Assembly (NCBI GenBank): GCA_002943765.1
Contig: PQWQ01000008.1
Location: 186,001-250,000, forward strand
Origin: Psoroptes ovis
Taxonomy: Eukaryota; Arthropoda; Arachnida; Sarcoptiformes; Psoroptidae
DNA length: 64,000 nucleotides
Reading direction: 5' to 3'
A program made the position numbers and the translations under genes. Below are positions 38,437 to 48,800 of this stretch, one piece after another; the stretch's first letter is position 1; the number at the start of each line of letters is the position of its first letter. The notes below the pieces were generated by a model. It searched no databases, was not told the origin of the DNA, and saw nothing but the letters and a program-made list of their open reading frames with translations.

Positions 38437-39152
38437 ATATTGGGTAGAAATAGTAGAGCAACAACAAATAAGCGAAAGTGAACAAGTGAATCGAATTAAA
38501 GTAATCGAATGAAATGTAAACAGTCAGATCAGAACAAATACAAAAAAAAATTGGTCAAAGGTTGAAGGGTTAGACGGTCAGGGGTTATTCGGTACGTATG
38601 TAGGGTCATTATAGTCGATTCGCGTGGATCGATTGCGGTCATCGTCAGAGTTGTTGATTCGTCATTGAGTTTGTTCATCGTATGTGTGTTGTTCAAAGGT
38701 CAAAGGTCAACTTGTTCATTCGGTAGTTTTTGAATTAATTCAAAATTCTATGAGCTTTAGTCTTATGCTAGTTTGATTTTTTCCAAAAATGAAATGAATC
38801 GAATGAATAAATAAATATCACAATGTATGAGTGTAACGAAAGAGTTAAGACGATGATGAAAAACTAGAAATAAAAAAAAATGATTGAAAAAGTGACAAGT
38901 GACAAGTGTTGACCTTTGATCATTACTGTTGAAATAGTCGCAATCATATGAACAAGTGTCGTTTGTCGAACTGAATTTCAAAGGTTCGGCTGAAGATTGG
39001 TCGTTGAATTCAAAGGTGATGACCTTTGAAACCATGTGTGCTTGGTGATGATGACAGTAGTCGGTGGTATACTGGTGATGGAGGGGTGTTTTTGGCCCCA
39101 GGGGCTTTCGGTGGCGATTCGCTTCGGCAGTTTCTGGTCAATTTTTGACTGA

Positions 39153-39821
39153 TTAATTTGCCGGTATTAAATCTTCAATCATTTGACTTGAAATATGAAG
39201 GTAAATGACCCAATACATAAGGTTAAAGCAAACAAAACAAACAGGGAAAACGACCCTTGAATATTTATCAATATCACTAGGGCTAACACCGAATAATTTA
39301 TTTGGATTTTTAGGTCCAAATTGTTGCCGCTGTTGCTGTGGTGGAATTTGTGATGATAATTGCTGCTGCGGCAGCTGCGAATGTTGTGGCCCTTGCTGAC
39401 CCGGGGCCTGCGGACCCATACAAATACCGGTCAAACTTTGATTATCACCATCCATTGTTATGGTTAATGATGGATCATGGGGCTGTGAAGGTTGGGATGA
39501 TGATGACGTATGATGATGATGATGATGTCGTTTATGAAGATGATTTATTGCCGGTGAATTCATTGTCGATAATGATTGTTGTTGTTGTTGTTGTAAGAGG
39601 TTACCACCTGTACCACCAACAGCAGCCATTGCAATACTGGTTGGACTATCAGGTGGTAATTGATGATGATGTGAATGCGCATGTGCATGCGCATGCGCAT
39701 GATGAGCATTTGATTTCGTCGGGCCGCCAATTGTTGATGAAAAACTTTTACGACTAATCAGCTGACATGGTTCCGTTGCTGGTATCATCGATGGTGTACG
39801 TTGAGGTTGTTGTCCGTAGAT
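39153..39821 (-). CDS. Rdl: Rdl last exon: His/Gln-rich loop and TM4
   Basis: Starts IYGQQPQRTPSM after acceptor TTTTTGTAG and encodes a cytoplasmic segment with alternating His-Ala (AHAHAHAH, from ATGCGC repeats at about 39678-39702), poly-Gln and poly-His. It then gives FGVSPSDIDKYSRVVFPVCF, TM4 and a short tail ending LIPAN-stop. The SDIDKYSR motif before TM4 is shared by RDL subunits. The fourth transmembrane helix closes the receptor fold, so this gene is intact at its 3' end. Confidence 0.92.
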   Translation of the reverse strand: MYGQQPQRTPSMIPATEPCQLISRKSFSSTIGGPTKSNAHHAHAHAHAHSHHHQLPPDSPTSIAMAAVGGTGGNLLQQQQQQSLSTMNSPAINHLHKRHHHHHHTSSSSQPSQPHDPSLTITMDGDNQSLTGICMGPQAPGQQGPQHSQLPQQQLSSQIPPQQQRQQFGPKNPNKLFGVSPSDIDKYSRVVFPVCFVCFNLMYWVIYLHISSQMIEDLIPAN

Positions 39822-42800
39822 CTACAAAAATTCAAAAAAATAAATTCTGTGATTTTGACCTGGTATAAAGAGGATAGTACCTGTGAACATGTTGGTGGAC
39901 AATGATTCATTGATGGCGGTGGTGGCTGCGGTGGTGATCCATGATGTGCAACAAGACGTGGTGTGCCGATGGTCGCAAAACGATCCATGGTTGCTTGATG
40001 CATCTGTGGGTGTTTGTGAAAACAAAAAGAATTAGTTGAAATTTGATTCATTGACTCAATTTAACTCAAGGCTAAAGGTAGAAATTGAATTTTTTCCAAA
40101 AGAGAAACTTCCCGGGAATTCACCAAGGTAAGGAAAATTTCCAGGCAAGTTTCCCTTTTTTGACGCAAAATTTAAATTTTTGGTGGGAAAATTTTCTAGA
40201 GTTGTTGAGTATAAATAGCCGTCGAAGATATTAGGTTGTCCGAAAAGTTTTCACCGATTTTCCAATTATTTTCTACGATATAACTGGCAAAAACTTTCTG
40301 GACAACCTAAAATATGAATATTAAAAAAAAACGAAGCACACTACAGCCATCTAGTGTTGACTGTTGTTTCATGCTTCACACATGTAACCATGTGACTCAA
40401 ATGTAACAGTGGGTCGTAGAAGCTGCGCGATTTTTCATTCAATAAACTTCTGAGCTTAGCTCAAATTGAATCAAATCAAAATAAATCGAATATTAAATTT
40501 GCCTTTAGGCAAAATATCGAGTGCTGATTCGTGATTTTTTTTCTTTCGTTTGGTCAGATTTTATTCATATTTTATTTGTATTAGGTTGTCCGAAAAATTC
40601 TGGCCGATTTTCATGAGTAACTCTATCGGATTAAGCAGAATGAACTTTTCGGACAACCTAATACATTTCATATTCATGATTATGATCCATAATTTGATTA
40701 TATTTGATAAGAGATTCATTTATGAAAAACGATAAAATATTAGGTTGTCCGAAAAGTTTTTTCCGACTATATCGTAGGGAATTATGAGAAAAACGGCCAC
40801 GACTTATGGGACAACTCAATATTTGATAAATGATTCTCTGATGTCGTAGTTGCTGTTGAAATGGGTTCTCGTTGTGGAAATAGTGGAACGAAGCTATGAT
40901 TTCTGGAAAGTTTCCCAGGGAAACTTTATCTTTACCCAGCCTAACCCGTGAAAATGTAAAAAATTCAAGGGGAAAGGTGGGCGACCATCAGTGTTGGGGT
41001 GATGTTGGCATTTAAGAGGCAAGAAAAATGCGAAAAAAGGAAAAATTTGCAGAAATTTTCCAAAAACATCCAGAGAGAGCGAGAAATTTCCCTGGAAACC
41101 TCTCTTGGCATTCAAAAAAAAAAATTCCTTACGACAATCGAAAATCGAAAAACGGTGATAATGTGTCAAAGGAACAAATATTAATGAAAATTGATCGAAA
41201 TCAATTAATGATTGGTTGGTTGGTTGATGATGGTGACGATATATTGGTGTTTAGGGTGATTGGATATTAGGTTGTCCCATAAGTCGTGGCCGTTTTTCGA
41301 ATGAAAAAAAAATTTGTAAAAAACGGCCACGACTTATGGGACAACCTAATATTTTTTTGCTAACCAACCAAAGATGAGGAAAATTTTCCGGGAAAAAATT
41401 TCCCGAAAAAAAAAATTCCAAAGATGTTCCGAAATAGCTGTCTGACATTTAACTTATGCCGGGGAAAACTTCCCAGGGAACTTAGCGAGAAACTTTTCGG
41501 GGGAAAACTTTCCCTGGGAACTTAACGAGAAACTTTCCAGGGAAACTTCCCGGAAATTTTTTTTCCATAACCAAATTTACACCGAAAATTACACCGAAAT
41601 TTATTCAAATTCAAATTTTTTCTATTTTTGAATGCCAAGAATAGACCCTAAGAAAGAATAGACCCACACAGAGAAAGAAAAAAATAGACCAAAAATTAGG
41701 CCAAAAATAGACATGATGTTTAAATACTCTTCGTCGTCATCATCAGCATCATCAATGGGGGAAATTTCCTAGAAACATTTTTCCCCAGAAACTTGTTTTC
41801 CCCAGAAACATTTTTGCATCACTGATTGAATTGAATTCATTTACCAAAAATACATCCTTAAAATATTAGGTTGTCCCATAAGTCGTGGCCGTTTTTCTAA
41901 TGAAAAAAAATTTAAAATCGGTAAGAACTTATGGGACAACCTAATAGAAATTATTATTTGTGATTACTGACTGACTGACTGACGGACTGACTGACTGACA
42001 CACACACATACTACGTTACTTGCTACACACATACATGCAAATACAGAATTTATGAATGAGATATGGAATTCTTAACAAATCAATGAATTGAATAATTCAT
42101 ACATAGATATACAGACACACACACATATTATGGAACAGTGGTTCTCAACCATTTTTGTGGTCGGTGGCACAATTTTTTAAAAATTTGAACCAACTAAAGT
42201 ACCAAAGTTGAGAACCACTGTATACCTTATATACCGATATATGTACGCATGTATAAATATAGCAGATAGTATGAAATCAATCAAAAAAAAAAAAAAAATT
42301 TCAAAGGTTCCAAAAAATTTATTTGAGGTGGGGTGGGGTGGGGTTGGTGATGGAGGGAGGAAGGGAAGGGTGATTGAATTCAATTCAATTCAATAACATA
42401 ATCAATGAATGGCCCCGTTTGGAATTGTTGGCCCTTGACGGCTCTATATGCGTGAATATTTGTTGTGAAAAAAAAAAATATGGGCCGAGGTCGTTGTGCC
42501 TAAAAATAGCATCAAATACAAAGAATACATAGACAAATAAATAAACAAACAAATTTTTTGAAAAAACGAAATTCCTTCGAATAAAAGAATATTCTTAGCC
42601 TTTTCTATTGTTTAAGCATCAATTATTCTATGATTCGGGATTCTCTGTGTGTGTTTATTCTGAGTATTCAATAGAATTCATGTATTAGGTTGTCCGATAA
42701 GTTTTGGCCGTTTTTTCGAATGGAAAAAAAATTTAAAAAACGGCCACGACTTATGGGACAACCACCTAATATATTCGAATGGAATTATTCAACATTGACA

Positions 42801-45800
42801 TAGAATGAGTCGAAAGACACAGTGTAATGAGTGAAAAAGGATAATAATAATAATAAAATTTTTTATTCGGGTAAAAAAAATAAATTCGTAATTCTACCGA
42901 ATTCTTCATTGATATATATGTATATATTTGTGAACTATCTATTAGGTTGTCCGAAAAGTTTTTGCCGATTATATCGTATGGGGAATTATGAGAAAATCGG
43001 CCAAAACTTTCCGGACAACCTAATATCTATATACACACATTAACATATATATTGAATCTGAATATGTCTATATTAGATTTGATGGCACAGAAATGGAAAT
43101 AGAAGAAAATAGATGAGAATTCAATATAGCTCAGTCATACTAGGGCCTAGGCCTAGCTCTATTCCTTGTGTACCAGAATATTCTGTGAGATATTCTGTAG
43201 AATCGTTCACAGAATATTTTCGGGAAATTTTTTTTTCAGAAATTCTTTTAACGAAATTCTTTGTTTGCCACTACTTTAGGGCTATAGTTATGATCATCAT
43301 CATCATCATAACTATCAATTGTAGTCATTATTATCATCATCATAGTTATTATATGACTGTTATTATTAAGGTTATAACTTATTATGACTATTATTATTAT
43401 TGTTGGTGTATATTTTTAGGGTCCATGTGCGTATGTTTTTTTTTTTGATTTTCATTTTTTTTTGAGTTATATCAAAGGTTGTAATGACGTTTGTTTAACA
43501 TACAAACACAATTATTATTATTATTTGAATTCTTCTTTGATTCTTTGTATTTCATTTGATTCTCGAATCATTATTATTCTTTTAGGATTTTTTTTATTGT
43601 ATTTTATTTGATATTATTATTATTATTACTATTATTCTTTATGGAATCCTTTATGAAATTCTTTATGTTATTATTATAATAATGAGAATAACAGCGAGAA
43701 TCGAAATAATAATAATAATAACAATGAAGATATGTTGTTATTTCTATTTCTATGGTTGTACCGAAAAGTTCTTGCCGATTTCCCGATGATTTTCTACGAT
43801 ATAACCGGCAAAAACTTTTCGGACAGCCTAGCATATATTATTATTCGTTATTATTAATTATTCTTTAATGATTATTATTATTATTGTTCGTTATTATTCA
43901 TTTGTATTATATTATTTTTTGTGTGAAATATTATTATTATTTTTTCAAATAATAATAATAAAGGATAATAATGGAAAAATTGTTACAAATTTTTTATATA
44001 ATAAATGTAATGAAATAATAATTAATGTAATTCAATAATAATAATAATATTAGGTTGTCCGGAAAGTTCTGGCAGATTTTTTCTATAGGTATTTTCATTT
44101 TGAAATTGGCAAGAATTTTTCGGACAGTCCCAATAATCGAAAATAATAATAATTGAATCAATGTAATGCTATAATAATAATCAAAACTAACTAATAATAA
44201 TAATTGATTCAATTATTAATTTTGAAATAATAATATTTGACATTTACACAAAAATGAATTGAATAAATTTAATTAATTGAATTAATCAATGAATGTATTC
44301 CATTGATTCAATTGTCACAAATTGAATAGAGAAAGAGACAAACATTTCTGAGGATAAAGGAATGATGATTTTCTCCTGTGAAATAATGAATTTTCTTGAG
44401 AAAATTTTCTTAACAGATTCACACAAATACACACCATTCAAAAAATGTGAAAATATTCATTCAATCTATCAAGGCTATTGATTTTTGTAATGAATGTATT
44501 TTTCACTGAATCATAATGATTATAATGATTCAATTATCACATACAGTAGAATTGAATTGAATCAAATCGAATGAAATCAATCGATATCTATCTAATCAAT
44601 CGATTTCATTGAAATTGAAATCAATGGATAACCTATTATTATTATTTGGCATTTAATAGAAATAACTATTTGATCATTCTTAGTGTTTTTTGATTTTTCA
44701 ATACATAAATGAATCAAATATTGAATCAATTTTGTTGCAGAAATAATTTATAATTATTTGTTACAATTCTCATTTGTAACAATTTTCATGAATGATCATT
44801 GATGATAATTATTATTATTATTGGTCATTGAGAATATGAATATTTAGAGGAATTCGATGAATATTTTGGACAATATTTCAAGAATATCAATTATTTGGTG
44901 GATCAGAAAATAAGTAAGTGTGGATTTGGTTCGAGAATTAATGGAATTAATTTGCAAATCGAACTGGGAAATCAATTCGTAACTGATTTTTGTTCTACGA
45001 GGACAAATAGCTGGTCTAAAATCTATGGTCATATGATTAATGACTGTACAGTACAGTGATTTGCATATTTAGGAGACGGGGGGGGGAGTAGAATTCGAAT
45101 GGTTTCGAATGCTTCAAATTGATTTTTTCGAAATTCAGGTAATCAAAGGGTTATTAAAGATAATATCTTGAAAACTATATACTTACAGGTAAAACATTTT
45201 TCATTGATCGATGCATATCTTGCGATTGACAAAGTATCGATGATGATGATGATAATGGTGGCGGTAATGGCGGTGGTAACGGTGGCTGTTGTGATAGAGG
45301 CATCTGTGGTGGTTGTAATGTTGGTGATTGTGGCTGTTGATGTGGATCATTCATTAATAAATCATTTGAATCTAGCAATAAATCATCTAATTGTTGTTGT
45401 TGTTGTTGGCCGGATAATGATGGATAATGATTCATCGATGCGGCTGCTGCTGAAGGTGGTGGACCTGATGGCTGAAGATTTAGATTAATGCTACCACTTC
45501 GTTGATGATGTGCACCACCACCAGCGGATGCCGTTGTTGCATTGGCAGAATTTGAATTTACGGCGTTGGTGGCGCTGGCGGCGGCAGAACCAGCAGCATT
45601 AGGAGCAGATGCAGCGGCAGCCGCCGCAGCTGCGGCCGCTGCGGCTGCTGCTGCACAACGATTACGATGTTCTTGAGCAAGTTTTGCCAACTGTTGCGAA
45701 CGTGTTTTACGCATGGCTATACGTTTGCCAAGGTAACCGACGGTCGCATATTCGAGCAATGATGCGAATACCATTACGAAACACGTGCCAAGGAAGACAT

Positions 45801-48800
45801 CGATCGATTTAATGTATGATATTTTAGGCAACGCTGCATTAGTCGATGACATAAGGGTTGTCATCGTCAACACAGTGGTGACACCTAGCGCAACCCTTGC
45901 AGGTGTAGCATTACGATGAAGCCAAAATGATACCCATGATATAATGACAATCAGTGATGCAGGTATATAGATTTGTATGAGGTAGTAACCCATCGAACGT
46001 TCGAATTGTATTTCACAAACCAAACGTGAGTAATTTCCTGTAGAAAAATTAATGAAGAAAGTTCCCAGAAATTGATTAATTAATTAAAACAAAAATTAAT
46101 TAAGAGTCGATTAATTAATCACTTTCGAATCACTTACCAGTGCTCAATGTTTCAATTTTCATCGATTGCCGATAACCGACTACTTTAAATTGTGGCAGTT
46201 CTAGCCCTTTGGACATACCGATCGATTCTTTGCCTTTGGACCATATGTACACAATGTCGGCCATTGAATAGCCATCTTTAAGATGAGGTGGAGTAGGAGG
46301 TGGTAAGGAAAATTAATGAAGAAAATTTCAAATGAATTAATCAATTTAAGAAAAACAATTTTCCAAATTGAATTTACGGGGAAGTTTCTCATTTTTTCGG
46401 ATAAATTTCTTCCCATAAAATTCCTTAATGACAAATCATAATCAATAATTCATTGATGAGGGAAGAAAATTCCCATAAACTCTTCGGAAATATTCCCATA
46501 AATTCTTCTGGAAAAAATTTTCTCGAAATTTTCTTCGGTAATATCATCATCAATAATGGTGGCATTATTACCTTATAATCAATGCATGGATATGAGGATT
46601 TTAAGGATGTGTGGATCGTGGATGGATGCATGGATTTTATGGATATACACTGAGATCGTGCATATGATCTTAAAGATGATGATCGGAAAAGATGTATACC
46701 TGATAATGGCTGAAACACACACCAACATACATACAGTATTTGTGTGTAATTTAATGTGAAAATATTGCTTGAAAATAATTTTTTGTGCAGAGAGATGAGC
46801 TTTCAGAGAAGTTTTTCGAGGAAAATTTTTCCGGGAAAGTTTCCAAAGAAAAATTTTTCTGGAAAGTTTCTGGAAATTTTTTCGGGAAAATTTACGGAAA
46901 ATTTTTAAAGTTCAAACATGAACAACAACAACAACAACAAACAACATGAGAATATTCAATGAACTATAGAATTTTCGTTTGAAATTTTTGAGAAATTCGT
47001 TCTGTATTTTTGCTTATTTGTTTCTGGAAAATTTCTCTCAAATGAAAATCATTCAAAAATTTCATTACATTGATAATTGAAAACATTATTTTTAATTGTA
47101 TTTCGATAATCAATCAATCGAAGTAATTGGTTATTGATAAGCCAGAAATTGAATTGAATTTTTTTTCTGATTTTCGTATTTTTGTACTTATCGTTGATTC
47201 ATTTTATTCAGATAAGCAATTAAACGAAAAATGTTTCCCGAAAGATTTCTCTTTCTCATACACTTTTTCTCATTTTTTGAAAAAATTTCAAAGGGTTAAA
47301 CCTTTGGTTAATATACAATGTATAACATCACGATATGTACCCAAAGAAATTTTTCGAGAAACAAAATTTTTCAAAAAATTTTCAAGAAATCTTTAGAGAA
47401 TCACAGATGTTTCTCAATTTTAACCCTTAGAACTCGAGGCAAATACGGCGCAAGCAAGCCAGCAATTCGACAATTTTTCACACTCATGTAAAATGGTGCC
47501 TGAGGGGCGCCTGTCGAGTTGCTGCATTATATCTTATGGTGAGCTATGCTCACCACTCGAGTTTTAAGGGTTAAGAGGAGAGAAAATTTCCGAGAAAAAT
47601 TTTTCCGAGAAATTTTCCCATTTTTCCAAGAAAATTTCTCTGAGAAACTTTCTCAGAAATTCATCAGGCATCAAAACACTTACACACTGGCATACACATC
47701 ACGCAACAACACCCATATATCACAACACATACCCCACGCTTACACATGTATCAACGATTCTTTCAACTAATTCAATATTAATGATGATTATTATTGAGAA
47801 TGAATTGAATATTAGGTTGTCCCATGAGTTCTTGCCGTTTTTCAAGTTTTTTTTCATTCAAAAAACGGCAAGAACTTATGGGACAGCCCAAAATAATGAA
47901 ATTCATGATTATTATTTATGGAAAGATTTCTTTCTGGAAAGAAAATTTCCAGAAAAAATGTTTCCAGAAAGATTTTTTTGAATAAAAATTTTTCCAGAAA
48001 ATTTTCTTCCCGGAAAATTTTTCTTCCCAGAAAAATTTCTTCCCAGAAACATTCTCATTCAAACCATTCAGTCATCGAATTGTTCAGAGGCCAATTCAAT
48101 GCACTGGCGTTGCCAAAATATTTCCGGGAAATTTCTCCAACTTTACCCATTCATTCAATCCAATCCGATCCATCTTTGAATGGAGCCATCATCAGTTTCG
48201 AATGAATTCAAAAAATTCAAAAAAAATGACAAAATTCAAATATGACAATGGTGAACTATTAGGTTGTCCCATAAGTTCTTTCCGTTTTTTGAATTTTTTT
48301 TCATTAGAAAAACGGCAAGAACTTATGGGACAGCCCAATATGAACAAAATGAATCCAAAATTGAAACTAAATCGAAAAAATGAAATCTGTCAAAATTTCT
48401 AAGGGTCCAAAGGGGGAGGAGGAGGAAAATGGATCCATTGGATCCATTGAATCCAACGGATTCATTGAAATTCTTTGTCATTTGTCACTCACTTATCACC
48501 CTCCTCTCGCACCCCCACACACGCACATTCACAAACAATGTTACATACACACACACACCAAGAGTGAAAATTATTATTCAATCAACTCTTTCTGTTATTG
48601 TACTAAGGATTACAGTGGTTCTCAACCACTGTGCCGTTGGCATTTTATTTGAAATTGCCGGGAAATTTCCGAGAATTTTCAAATTTCTACCCTAACAAAA
48701 CCAAGGTTGAGAACCACTGCGCTACTAAAAACACTATTCTGTCATAACCCGGCAAATTTTCGCCGAAAAAAAAAAATCCATTCATTGAATCTATGAATGT

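Larger units (their letters stand above)
37459..39152. other. Intergenic region between convergent genes
   Basis: Begins with a 20+ nt poly-T run, then AT-rich DNA with two MITEs (37754, 37999), a GT-rich run near 37715-37735 and a (GA)n tract at 38405-38435. The part nearest 39152 is presumably the 3' untranslated region of the Rdl gene; TTTATT (AATAAA on the minus strand) occurs several times, but I cannot choose one. Confidence 0.6.
40004..45186 (-). other. Rdl: Large Rdl intron in the cytoplasmic-loop region
   Basis: A 5.2 kb intron, donor GTAAGT at 45186, acceptor CACCCACAG at 40004. It carries nine mariner-like MITEs, one hAT-like MITE, a GACT microsatellite, many ATT runs and GGAAATTTCC-rich sequence, and no recognised exon. 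Because it interrupts the variable loop, alternative exons could exist unnoticed. Confidence 0.75.

Noticed and set aside
39205..39757. Plus-strand frames of 64-139 aa opposite the last Rdl exon
   Set aside because: Antisense shadows of the Gln/His-rich loop coding sequence; low-complexity Val/Asp/Cys-rich translation.
43113..43448. 111-aa plus-strand frame in an Rdl intron
   Set aside because: Mostly translated ATC/ATT microsatellite (poly-Ile/His/Tyr) with no recognised motif.
45168..45812. Plus-strand frames opposite the Rdl pore exon
   Set aside because: Antisense to a phase-consistent exon with clear TM1-TM3 motifs.
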